Origin: Euryarchaeota archaeon TMED132
GTDB lineage: Archaea; Thermoplasmatota; Poseidoniia; Poseidoniales; Poseidoniaceae
NCBI GenBank assembly: GCA_002172355.2
Contig: NHGH02000008.1
Coordinates: forward strand, 1 to 12,115
Length of the DNA stretch: 12,115 nt
Direction: 5' to 3'
Numbering within the stretch: position 1 is the first letter of the stretch; each line of letters begins with the position of its first letter. Below, piece by piece: positions 1-7,366 of the stretch. The translations under genes were made by a program, and so were the position numbers. Below the pieces are notes generated by a model. The model saw only the letters and a program-made list of their open reading frames with translations, made no database searches and was not told where the DNA came from.

Positions 1-2291
1 AATGGGGTTGAGAAAATACAGGTATTTTGGGCTTGGTCTTCTTTGAGAATATCGGCTTGAACAGTGCCTCTAACGGTTTGAAGAGTTTTTGCTTTGATCT
101 CTGCGTATGTCTTCTTATCGACCAGTTCATCGCCTCTTCGACCAATAGTAGCAAGACCAAATCCATTGTGACCTTCAGGTAAATCTCCTCGATATGCGTC
201 CTTGTTTATCTTAGGAAGTTTGCCATTTTCGACAAGATGCGCTTCGACCTGTTGGTCGATTGCTGCATTGAGATAAAATGCTAGAATCATTGGAGCAGGT
301 CCATTGATTGTCATACTGACTGAAGTATTTGGATTACACAAATCAAAACCAGAATAAAGACGCTTAGCATCATCACAGGTAGCAATACTTACTCCAGAGT
401 TTCCTACTTTACCCCAAATGTCTGGTCGCTTTGCTGGGTCTCTTCCATACAGGGTTACCGAGTCAAAAGCTGTCGATAAACGGACATAGTCTTGGCCTTG
501 AGACAGATAGTGGAATCTTCTGTTAGTTCGCTCTGGCTCACCTTCTCCAGCAAACATTCTCGCTGATAATTCATCGGTTCGCTTGAAAGGAAATACACCT
601 GAAGAATACGGGAAATGCCCTGGAGCATTTTCTTTACTCATCCAAGAATATAATTCTCCATCATCGGCAAATGTTGGCAGGGCAACTCTAGGGATGTCAG
701 AGTGTGAAAGAGACTTAGTAGTTGTTTGAACAGTGAATGGTTTTCCTCTTACGTGATAGGTATACTCGCCACTGGAGTATTGTTTTGCTAATTCTCTAAA
801 TTCTGCTAATTCACTGCGAGCCTCAGAAATTTCCTCGAGTAATTCATCGATTTGAGTTTGTAAATCATCTACAACAGCCTTTGCCCCACGAGATGTAGCA
901 TTATCTGCAGCGGTTTCCAAGTGCTGGCAAAGTCTGAGTTTCTCGACAACTTCACCATTTCTTTGATGGTATTCTCTAACAGTTGCTGCAATTTCAGACA
1001 AGTAATAGACACGCTCTGAAGGAATAACACCTTTGCGCTCTCCCATTAAATCAACAGGCTCACTCGCTTCAAATCCTACGAGTTTTGCTACTTTACCCCA
1101 TAGTCTGTCTACTCCACCATCAGCGAATTGACTGGCAATAGTTGCAACAATCGGTAACTCTTCATCAGCGATATCAAACAGATTTCGATTACGTCTAACC
1201 TGCTTACGAATTGCCCTTAGTGCATCTTCACTGCCACGCTTCTCATACTTGTTTAGAACTACAACATCTGCAACATCAAGCATCTCGATTTTCTCAAGTT
1301 GAGTATGTGCGCCAAACTCTGCAGTCATAACGTAAAGTGAATGGTCTGCAACAGAAGTAATAGCATCACTACCTTGACCAATTCCACTTGTTTCACAGAA
1401 AATCAAATCAAATCCAACAGCCTTTGCCACTTCGATTGCTCGGTCAAGGTTTGCAGAGATCTCACTACCCGAACCTCTACTTGCAAGACTTCGCATGAAT
1501 AGGTCATTATTAGAAAGTGAATTCATTCTGATTCTATCGCCAAGTAAAGCACCACCAGTTCGCTTACGAGTTGGGTCAACACAAAGTAAGCAGATTTTCT
1601 TACCAGGATTATCTCTAAGAATTCTAAGCATCAATTCATCGAGAAGACTTGACTTTCCTGCACCACCAGTCCCAGTAAACCCGATTACTGGTACATCATT
1701 ACTTGATGAGCGACAAGTCTCCAAAGTCGACTTGAACAGGTCATCATCAGCACTTTCTGACATAGTCAAAAGCAATCCTACCTTTGCCATATCGTCAGGA
1801 GTAACTGGTCCGTTTAGCGTGCTAAGTCGTTTCTTGCCTATTATGTCGACTTCACTAGCAATTCCCATAAGATGGTGAATCATGCCCATTAGACCCATTG
1901 TTCGGCCATCATCAGGTGAGTAAATTTTAGAGATTCCAGATTCGTGCAAGGTCTTGATTTCAGGAGGTGTAATTGTTCCACCACCTCCGCCAAAGATTCT
2001 AACATGCTCGCATCCAGCCTCGTCGAGAAGTTGACGAATGTAAGTGAAATACTCAATGTGGCCACCTTGATATGAGGTTAGGGCAACACCATGTGCATCT
2101 TCTTGAACAGCACAATCAACAACAGCTTTTGCCGATTGGTCGTGGCCGAGGTGAATTACTTCAGCACCAGATGATTGAATCAGTCTGCGCATGACATTTA
2201 TCGCCGCATCATGGCCATCAAAAAGCGAGGCTGCAGTGATGATTCTCACTGGACCAGCGCTTGTCTGGAACACTACCTCTTCATCGGCCAT
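1..2291 (-). CDS. icmF: Fused isobutyryl-CoA mutase (IcmF), C-terminus cut by window edge
   Basis: Adenosylcobalamin-dependent mutase that interconverts isobutyryl-CoA and n-butyryl-CoA, with its G-protein chaperone built in. I translated it by hand: 763 complete codons without a stop, running off the left edge. Full IcmF proteins are roughly 1,050-1,100 residues, so the C-terminal third is missing. Order seen: (1) B12-binding domain, about residues 14-142, with DGHDAAI (25-31) carrying the probable cobalt-ligand His27, then a glycine run near IFGGGGG; (2) MeaB-like GTPase with P-loop GTGGAGKS (207-214), an ETSGIGQ segment and NKYE (347-350) as base-recognition motif; (3) a long helical linker, about 430-520; (4) start of the mutase barrel with PGHFPYSSGVFPFKRT, RMFAGEG, TNRRFHYLS, SMTINGPAP and GTVQADILKE. 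Phe580 and Gln755 align with the Phe/Gln pair of isobutyryl-CoA mutase rather than the Tyr/Arg pair of methylmalonyl-CoA mutase. The start is the first ATG after an in-frame TAA. I see no Shine-Dalgarno; an AT-rich patch at 2331-2340 could be a TATA box. The family call is firm; exact substrate range is inferred. Confidence 0.93.
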   Translation of the reverse strand, partial: MADEEVVFQTSAGPVRIITAASLFDGHDAAINVMRRLIQSSGAEVIHLGHDQSAKAVVDCAVQEDAHGVALTSYQGGHIEYFTYIRQLLDEAGCEHVRIFGGGGGTITPPEIKTLHESGISKIYSPDDGRTMGLMGMIHHLMGIASEVDIIGKKRLSTLNGPVTPDDMAKVGLLLTMSESADDDLFKSTLETCRSSSNDVPVIGFTGTGGAGKSSLLDELMLRILRDNPGKKICLLCVDPTRKRTGGALLGDRIRMNSLSNNDLFMRSLASRGSGSEISANLDRAIEVAKAVGFDLIFCETSGIGQGSDAITSVADHSLYVMTAEFGAHTQLEKIEMLDVADVVVLNKYEKRGSEDALRAIRKQVRRNRNLFDIADEELPIVATIASQFADGGVDRLWGKVAKLVGFEASEPVDLMGERKGVIPSERVYYLSEIAATVREYHQRNGEVVEKLRLCQHLETAADNATSRGAKAVVDDLQTQIDELLEEISEARSELAEFRELAKQYSSGEYTYHVRGKPFTVQTTTKSLSHSDIPRVALPTFADDGELYSWMSKENAPGHFPYSSGVFPFKRTDELSARMFAGEGEPERTNRRFHYLSQGQDYVRLSTAFDSVTLYGRDPAKRPDIWGKVGNSGVSIATCDDAKRLYSGFDLCNPNTSVSMTINGPAPMILAFYLNAAIDQQVEAHLVENGKLPKINKDAYRGDLPEGHNGFGLATIGRRGDELVDKKTYAEIKAKTLQTVRGTVQADILKEDQAQNTCIFSTP

Positions 2292-2342
2292 GCCGATGCC
2301 AGCGGTTTTTGGTTCATCAATCCAGCCCTTGAATTAAATTCT

Positions 2343-4019
2343 TCAAACCGATGAAATTTCGTCATCTCCAAGTGGTGGAAGACCTTTCTTAGCACGAACA
2401 TAATCGGTATAGTTTCCATAGTAAACCGTGACAACTCCATCTTGTAATTCCCATATGCGGTTAACCACTTGGTCGAGGAACCATCTGTCGTGAGATACTG
2501 TGATTAAAGAGCCCTCATAGTTGATCAGTGCTTCTTCTAAAGTATCCTTTGAGTCCATGTCAAGGTGATTGGTAGGTTCGTCCATCAGTAAGAGATTGTT
2601 TTCTTCGAGTAGTAATTTGAGTAGGGCTACTCTCGCTCTTTCTCCACCAGATAATTGTGAGAGTTTAGTGGTGACTTGGTCGCTAGAGAATTGGAACCTT
2701 CCTAGTGCAGCACGAATGTCGCCGTATTGGAAATCAGGTCGCAATTTTTCTATTTGTTCTACCGGATTAAGATTGAAATCCAAAGTAGCATGGTCTTGAT
2801 GGAAATAACCGATTTCACAGCCAGGTGCAAGGTCTCTCATTCCACTATCGAGTTTTTCATCACCATTGATAATTTTGAGAAGAGTAGTCTTTCCTTGTCC
2901 ATTGCCGCCGACAATACCAATTCTGTCTCCTTTACGAATTTCAAGGTCTTGATTATTTAGAATAGGTCTTTCGAGTCCTTCAAAACTCTTGGAACCACCT
3001 TCGATTTGAATTACATCCATACTGGCTTTATCGGTTGCTTCTAGTTTGAGAATCAATGGTTTACGTTTCTTTGGAACTCTTGCTCTAAGTGCTTTGAGTT
3101 CTTGTTGCATACGTTCGATCATCTTTTGTTTAGCAGAAATAGACTTGTCATACTTATTGGCTCTCTTCATTTGTTTTAGAGCGCCAGTTGTAGCATCGAT
3201 TTTCTTCTCTACCGTGTTTATCATATCACTAAGAGTTGCTTCTTGAGCGGTTTTTTGGCGTAGGAATTTACTGTAGTTGCCTTTCCAAGGCCATGCTCTA
3301 AGATTATCAACTTCAACAATTCTAGTACATACTTGGTCTAGGAAATATCTGTCGTGAGAAACTATCAGTTGAGCGCCCTTGAAGTCTCTAAGGAATGCTT
3401 CAAGCCATTCTGTGGTTTGAATATCCAAGTGATTTGTCGGCTCGTCAAGGAACATTACATCGACTCCAGCGAGCCCAACAAGTTGACGAGCAAGAGCCAG
3501 TTTCGCTTTTTCTCCACCAGATAATTTGCTGACTTGCATGTCCATTGGATGCTTATCCAGTCCTAGTTTAGCAAGAGTGGCTTTAGCAATACCTGCCACA
3601 TTTGAACCGCCACTCTCTCCTAATGTTTGTTGGAGTTGACTATACTTTTCAATAACTGCTTCCCAATCTCCTTCATAGAAAGCAGGGTCAGCCATTTGTG
3701 CTTCAATAGATGCAATTTCTTCTTCTAATTCTTGGAATTGTCTTCCTTTTCGACTGAGTTCTTCTTCGATAGTTGAATCAGAATCAATATCTCGAATCTG
3801 GGTAAGGTAAGCAAGTCTTATTCCAGGAGCGAAATCAATATCGCCAACATCTTGTGTTTGCTCACTAATTGTGTTTAGAAGAGTTGTTTTTCCAGCACCA
3901 TTGTGACCAACAATTCCAATGCGGTCACCGTCTTGAACCAAGAGATTGATATCTACTAATACATCGACTGGACCGAAACTTTTGTCCACTCCTTCGATGG
4001 TGATTAGCTCACGTACCAT
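2343..4019 (-). CDS. ABC-F family ATPase (ribosome-associated translation factor type)
   Basis: Soluble protein with two ABC ATPase cassettes and no membrane segments, the ABC-F layout. Members bind the ribosomal E site and act on stalled or antibiotic-blocked ribosomes; that role is known for the family and inferred here. Counting from the ATG at 4019 (558 residues): Walker A GHNGAGKTT at 38-46, signature LSGGE at 166-170, Walker B DEPTNHLD at 192-199 with catalytic Glu193, and switch His222. The second set is GGNGQGKTT at 371-379, LSGGE at 456-460, DEPTNHLD at 480-487 with Glu481, and His510. A charged helical arm lies in cassette 1 (about 85-140). The basic helical inter-cassette linker (about 255-320) corresponds to the P-site tRNA interaction motif. 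All catalytic residues are intact. An in-frame TTG lies four codons upstream (4031), but GAGGG sits 5 bases before the ATG at 4019, so I prefer the ATG. The icmF start codon lies 51 bases downstream of its stop, so co-transcription is possible. The subfamily (Uup, EttA or other) is not resolved. Confidence 0.95.
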   Translation of the reverse strand: MVRELITIEGVDKSFGPVDVLVDINLLVQDGDRIGIVGHNGAGKTTLLNTISEQTQDVGDIDFAPGIRLAYLTQIRDIDSDSTIEEELSRKGRQFQELEEEIASIEAQMADPAFYEGDWEAVIEKYSQLQQTLGESGGSNVAGIAKATLAKLGLDKHPMDMQVSKLSGGEKAKLALARQLVGLAGVDVMFLDEPTNHLDIQTTEWLEAFLRDFKGAQLIVSHDRYFLDQVCTRIVEVDNLRAWPWKGNYSKFLRQKTAQEATLSDMINTVEKKIDATTGALKQMKRANKYDKSISAKQKMIERMQQELKALRARVPKKRKPLILKLEATDKASMDVIQIEGGSKSFEGLERPILNNQDLEIRKGDRIGIVGGNGQGKTTLLKIINGDEKLDSGMRDLAPGCEIGYFHQDHATLDFNLNPVEQIEKLRPDFQYGDIRAALGRFQFSSDQVTTKLSQLSGGERARVALLKLLLEENNLLLMDEPTNHLDMDSKDTLEEALINYEGSLITVSHDRWFLDQVVNRIWELQDGVVTVYYGNYTDYVRAKKGLPPLGDDEISSV

Positions 4020-4024
4020 ACTAT

Positions 4025-4029
4025 CCCTC
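4025..4029 (-). promoter_or_regulatory. Shine-Dalgarno-like site for the ABC-F gene
   Basis: On the minus strand GAGGG lies 5 bases before the ATG at 4019 and overlaps the alternative TTG start at 4031. This decides in favour of the ATG. A weak TATA-like TTTATC (4053-4058) lies about 36 bases upstream of the ATG and would allow a leader of about 10 bases that still contains this site. Confidence 0.5.
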
Positions 4030-4086
4030 AAACCGCCGGCTTACTGCTCATTGATAAACCGACTCCAAAGAATGCTAGGTGGTGTT

Positions 4087-4422
4087 TCAATCTAGCGAGG
4101 TAAAAGCGCTGATGATTCTTGCCTTACGGGCAAGAGCCGCTTTTCGGGTTTTTTCCAACTCACGTCTTTCAATAAGTTGTTTCACCATTGCAGGACATCC
4201 AATTAGGCAGACAAGTAATCCAATGCCTATCCCAGAGATTACCGAATAATTAAGCGGGATATCGAGGATTAATGAATTACTCAACCCTACTAGTAAACCA
4301 ACCACGAAACCAACGCCAAGTGGGCGGTCATATATTGGGAAAAGGAGAGATAGAATCGATCTTTTATCAGCGCCAACATCTGTCTTGGCTGATGAAATCA
4401 CTTCAACGCTATCTATAGTCAT
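4087..4422 (-). CDS. Small two-helix membrane protein, function unknown
   Basis: A 111-residue protein I do not recognise. Visible structure: a polar N-terminus (1-33), two hydrophobic glycine-rich segments at about 34-54 and 59-81 joined by a short turn, and a strongly basic, probably helical tail (about 81-103, rich in Arg, Lys and Glu). By the positive-inside rule both ends should face the cytoplasm, making a hairpin in the membrane. There is no signal peptide and no catalytic motif. The ATG at 4422 is well supported because a TATA box sits at the distance expected for a leaderless transcript. The gap to the ABC-F gene downstream is 67 bases. It may be conserved only in close relatives. 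A holin-like or small transporter-subunit role cannot be argued from the sequence. Confidence 0.75.
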   Translation of the reverse strand: MTIDSVEVISSAKTDVGADKRSILSLLFPIYDRPLGVGFVVGLLVGLSNSLILDIPLNYSVISGIGIGLLVCLIGCPAMVKQLIERRELEKTRKAALARKARIISAFTSLD

Positions 4423-4445
4423 TTGATAACAGTCAATTGTGACGG

Positions 4446-4453
4446 TTTATAAA
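4446..4453 (-). promoter_or_regulatory. Archaeal TATA box, leaderless promoter of the membrane-protein gene
   Basis: The self-complementary octamer TTTATAAA is centred about 27-28 bases upstream of the ATG at 4422. In archaea transcription starts about 25-28 bases after the TATA centre, which places the first base of the transcript at or next to the ATG. No Shine-Dalgarno is visible, which agrees with a leaderless message. Confidence 0.6.
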
Positions 4454-4491
4454 CTAAAAGCCGACATGTTCTTTGATTTACATCAATAATG

Positions 4492-4521
4492 CCGTTTAAC
4501 GGTAAAACGGGACGGTTTTAC
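4492..4521. terminator. Inverted-repeat cluster just after the acyl-CoA synthetase stop
   Basis: Read on the plus strand, GTAAAAC (4502-4508) and GTTTTAC (4515-4521) form a perfect 7-bp stem with a 6-base loop. The overlapping CCGTTTAACGG (4492-4502) is a perfect 5+1+5 palindrome. On the minus strand the stem begins two bases after the TGA at 4526-4524, so it could end or protect the acyl-CoA synthetase message. No long T-run follows, so a bacterial-type intrinsic terminator is not clear. An operator for the neighbouring TATA box is the alternative. Confidence 0.4.
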
Positions 4522-4523
4522 GT

Positions 4524-6437
4524 TCAACTGAATTCTGCAATTGCGCCATCATGATGCTTCAGAAGATTTCGCAATTTGACCTTCATGGAAGGTGTCAACA
4601 TATCGTTGTCTGTGGTCCACTCTTCGTGATCTAAGATTAGATTTGCAGCAACCTCATAGCCTTTCCATACTGGAGATTTCATGTTGTTTGCCTTTAGTTC
4701 ACCAAGTAGCCAATCTTTAGTTGACTTACGGCCACAAATATCAGCATTACTTCCTGATGAATCAACACCTGCAGCAGACATAGCAGACTTTAGAGCATCC
4801 ATGTTTGGATGAACTATCAAATATGTTTTCAGCATGTTTCTGCCATCTAGAACCGCTTGCTCAACAAGCGGTGATAATTTCAAGTTCTCTTCCAAAGGAG
4901 CAGGAGAAACATACTTTCCATTTTCTAGTTTGAATTGACTCTTAACACGGCCGGTGATGGACAAATAACCATCTTTGGTTAGTTTCCCAAGGTCTCCAGT
5001 TCTAAATACGCCAGGTTCCATAATTACTTCCTTGGTAGCCTCTTCATTATTCCAGTACCCCTTCATAACGTTAGGTCCGTGAACAATGATTTCCCCTTCA
5101 TCAGGTCGGTCAGGGTCGTCCCAAGCATTGGTATCGATTGTGACCTTGACGCCATTAGCAACTCTACCAACACAACGTAGTTTGGAAGTTCCTGGCCCCG
5201 ACCATCCATTAGCGGAAACCAATGGTGAGGTTTCGGTTAATCCATATCCTTCGTAGCAACTAAATCCAACCATTTGAATGAACTCTGCGACATCAGGGGA
5301 TAGTGCAGCAGCACCAGACATACAGAAACGAATGTTTCCTCCAAAACGCGCTCTTACCTTAGACCAAACCAACTTGTCGTATAGTTTGTCAAAGACGCCC
5401 TTTGCTGGAACTGCATCACATTCAACGTCAGCCTTTGCGATTCTCTTAGCAGCGGACTTCTTTGCCTTGCCGATAAGGAATTTCTTTACTCCAGTAGCTG
5501 CTTCAAATTGACTGTTTACTCGGTCGTAGAATTTATTCCAAACACGAGGTACTGCAAGAAGTACTGCCGGTTTAATCTCAATACATTCATCTGCAATCTT
5601 TGTTAGATCTGAGATTAGATTGATATGTACTCCACATCTAATCATCCAGTGCAAGTCGAAAGTACTTCCAAATGAGTGAGCCCATGGAAGGAATGCAGCA
5701 TTCTTATCGCCGACATAAATCTTGAAAGCAGATTGGACACATAGGATATTGGAAAGTGTATTCCAATTGGTGAGCATTACACCTTTAGGATTTCCAGTTG
5801 TCCCTGATGTATAGATCAGAGTGTTTAGTGCGAATGGGTCATCAGCGATTTCAAAATCATTTTCGCTAGAACGCCCTTTTGCAACAAAATCAGTCCATGA
5901 GTGTATTTCAATACCTTTTGGTGGTATCTTATTTGCAGCATCATCACCTAGTAGTATTACTCCACACTTTGGCCAAGCAGATGCCTCTGCAGGTAAATTG
6001 TCAACCAACTTGTCTAATACAGTTGTATTTGCAACAGCGATAAGCGCAGGAGTAGAGTCTCCAAGAATGTAAGCCCATTCTGAACCATGTTGATGAGTAT
6101 ACATTGCAGTATATGCTGCTCCAATAGCATTTGCACCGTAAGATAGTGCAGCCCATTGGACGCTGTTATCTAGGATAAGAGCAACTCGGTCGCCTTTTTC
6201 AACACCGATATCGTTCAATCTCTTAGCTACCGAAGTAGATAATTCTCCAAAGGTATTGTAGTCTAAATGTACTCTAGCCATTCCTTCTCCAGGAATATAT
6301 CCGAAGCAAGGTTCTGTTCCAAACCTTCCAACGCTTGTCATCAACATTTGGTATAGTGTTCGTGGGTCGTCACCTTCTGGTCCTTCCCATTGTCTGTCAT
6401 CTGGTTGCCTTTCCCAGGCCATCTTAAGTTCTGCCAT
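4524..6437 (-). CDS. Long-chain acyl-CoA synthetase (AMP-forming)
   Basis: Adenylate-forming ligase that activates a fatty acid with ATP and CoA to give acyl-CoA, AMP and pyrophosphate; cytosolic or loosely membrane-bound. From the ATG at 6437 it is 637 residues, normal for long-chain family members. Motifs: P-loop-like YTSGTTGNPKGV (209-220), FLPWAHSFGS (249-258), the ATP-binding segment YGLTETSP (398-405), FRTGDLG (478-484, with ribose-binding Asp482), GRVKSQFKLENGKYVSP (496-512) and the likely C-terminal catalytic lysine in LTPSMKVK (614-621). The GKYVSP form is typical of long-chain rather than short-chain or firefly-type enzymes. The frame stays open to a possible ATG at 6512, but that would overlap the upstream gene. 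An ATG at 6455 is also plausible because an AT-rich TTAAAATT (6481-6488) lies 26-33 bases upstream of it, as for a leaderless start. Chain-length specificity cannot be read. It fits functionally with icmF in acyl-CoA metabolism. Confidence 0.93.
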   Translation of the reverse strand: MAELKMAWERQPDDRQWEGPEGDDPRTLYQMLMTSVGRFGTEPCFGYIPGEGMARVHLDYNTFGELSTSVAKRLNDIGVEKGDRVALILDNSVQWAALSYGANAIGAAYTAMYTHQHGSEWAYILGDSTPALIAVANTTVLDKLVDNLPAEASAWPKCGVILLGDDAANKIPPKGIEIHSWTDFVAKGRSSENDFEIADDPFALNTLIYTSGTTGNPKGVMLTNWNTLSNILCVQSAFKIYVGDKNAAFLPWAHSFGSTFDLHWMIRCGVHINLISDLTKIADECIEIKPAVLLAVPRVWNKFYDRVNSQFEAATGVKKFLIGKAKKSAAKRIAKADVECDAVPAKGVFDKLYDKLVWSKVRARFGGNIRFCMSGAAALSPDVAEFIQMVGFSCYEGYGLTETSPLVSANGWSGPGTSKLRCVGRVANGVKVTIDTNAWDDPDRPDEGEIIVHGPNVMKGYWNNEEATKEVIMEPGVFRTGDLGKLTKDGYLSITGRVKSQFKLENGKYVSPAPLEENLKLSPLVEQAVLDGRNMLKTYLIVHPNMDALKSAMSAAGVDSSGSNADICGRKSTKDWLLGELKANNMKSPVWKGYEVAANLILDHEEWTTDNDMLTPSMKVKLRNLLKHHDGAIAEFS

Positions 6438-6484
6438 GTACACTAAGTGTAGCATCAAGCACTTGAACTTCACGCCTGCGAATT

Positions 6485-7264
6485 TTAACCAAAATCGCCA
6501 TTGTTCAAGCAATTTTTGACATTATTACGCCAATCAGCGCCACCATTTCGATTTGAAAGCGGGCTTGCAGGGCTTGGATGCCAACATGAAGTAATCTCGA
6601 TCTCTCTACCCGATTTTGTGGTGCCAGGCCCACTTTTATCAGCATTTAACGCCAATCGTGCTCTCTTTTCTGCATACTTGCCAACACCGATAATTCTCTC
6701 TATCTGTAAAATTTCTATTATCTTCATTAGGTGATTATCGCAAGCTTCTAAGATTGGTTTCATAATATTCGCCGGTAAATTGTCGGGAGTCAAATTTTTA
6801 CCGGTTTCTCCTAGCAAGAGTAGTGGGCAATGATTTAGAACAAAAACATTGGAAAAGACAGATTCAGCTGAACCATAGTGTTCAAACAGTAACCCCCACA
6901 ATCTTTGACCAGATATTTCTTGACGTTCCATGCCTAATCCTATGATGGGTCGCTTAGGGTGGGCATTACTTGGTGTTACCAATTCATGAGGCTTGATTTC
7001 TAAACTTGTTCTTGCCACTTCGGTGGAGCCGAAAGGTATGCCTGTTTGAGCCATACCCCAAGGTCCAGGGTTCATGCCAAGTAGCAGTGTTTTAGAACCA
7101 TAACTACCCCATTTAGACAAATATTGCTCATGATGTGGCCAAGCATAATCCAAAGGATTGGTAGCGTGAGCAACAATAGTTTTCTTTTCTAGAACTGGAA
7201 TTGCCTTGTCACAGAAGTCAGAAAGTCGCTTTGCCGCTTCAATCAAGCGTTCTTCGACCTCCAT
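6485..7264 (-). CDS. SMUG1-type uracil-DNA glycosylase
   Basis: Base-excision repair enzyme that removes uracil, and in characterised members oxidised pyrimidines such as hydroxymethyluracil, from DNA. 259 residues, similar to human SMUG1. Clear SMUG1 signatures: GMNPGPWGMAQTGIPFG (63-79) with catalytic-water Asn65, HPKRPIIGL (102-110), SGQRLWG (118-124), NHCPLLLL (144-151) with uracil-binding Asn144, LTPDNLPA (158-165), GVGKYAEKRAR (193-203) and HPSPASPLSN (229-238) with His229. These correspond to human Asn85, Asn163 and His239. No iron-sulfur cysteine set of the family 4/5 archaeal UDGs is present. The segment after HPSP (238-246) replaces the loop that in human SMUG1 wedges into the helix, and differs in sequence. 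The start at 7264 has no obvious Shine-Dalgarno. The downstream acyl-CoA synthetase begins about 47 bases after its stop, so the pair could share a transcript. Confidence 0.93.
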   Translation of the reverse strand: MEVEERLIEAAKRLSDFCDKAIPVLEKKTIVAHATNPLDYAWPHHEQYLSKWGSYGSKTLLLGMNPGPWGMAQTGIPFGSTEVARTSLEIKPHELVTPSNAHPKRPIIGLGMERQEISGQRLWGLLFEHYGSAESVFSNVFVLNHCPLLLLGETGKNLTPDNLPANIMKPILEACDNHLMKIIEILQIERIIGVGKYAEKRARLALNADKSGPGTTKSGREIEITSCWHPSPASPLSNRNGGADWRNNVKNCLNNGDFG

Positions 7265-7338
7265 GAGCCGTCTAAGGTGCGGAGATACATGATGATTCCG
7301 ATACCACTAAATCAGACTTTATGCATATCGAGTTAGAC

Positions 7339-7359
7339 TTTACCCGATATGAGGGTAAA
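7339..7359. other. Perfect inverted repeat in the gap between SMUG1 and radical SAM genes
   Basis: TTTACCC (7339-7345) and GGGTAAA (7353-7359) form a 7-bp stem with a 7-base loop inside the 102-base gap. It lies seven bases downstream of the radical SAM stop codon on the minus strand, where a 3'-end hairpin would be. It lacks a following T-run. An octamer AGACTTTA occurs twice nearby (7314-7321 and 7335-7342). It could be a transcript end, a processing site or an operator. The SMUG1 promoter must lie in this gap if that gene is transcribed separately; ATGCATA-type AT-rich sequence at 7319-7330 is the only weak candidate. Confidence 0.4.
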
Positions 7360-7366
7360 ATCATAT

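Noticed and set aside
1495..1878. Plus-strand open frame of 127 codons
   Set aside because: It is antisense to the GTPase domain of icmF, which has intact P-loop and NKxE motifs on the other strand.
1..2291. Methylmalonyl-CoA mutase large subunit
   Set aside because: The B12 domain is at the N-terminus, followed by a GTPase domain, and the specificity residues are Phe/Gln. This is the IcmF arrangement.
2276..2317. Short out-of-frame ORF starting at an ATG (2317) upstream of and overlapping the icmF start
   Set aside because: Only about 13 codons, with no ribosome-binding site or recognisable leader-peptide pattern; likely chance.
6438..6512. N-terminal extension of the acyl-CoA synthetase back to an ATG at 6512
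   Set aside because: It would overlap the end of the SMUG1 gene by about 28 bases. The added residues do not resemble the family N-terminus, and later ATGs (6455, 6437) are better placed.
7314..7342. Two copies of AGACTTTA as a regulatory or CRISPR-like repeat
   Set aside because: Only two 8-base copies with unequal flanks; too little to call a repeat element.
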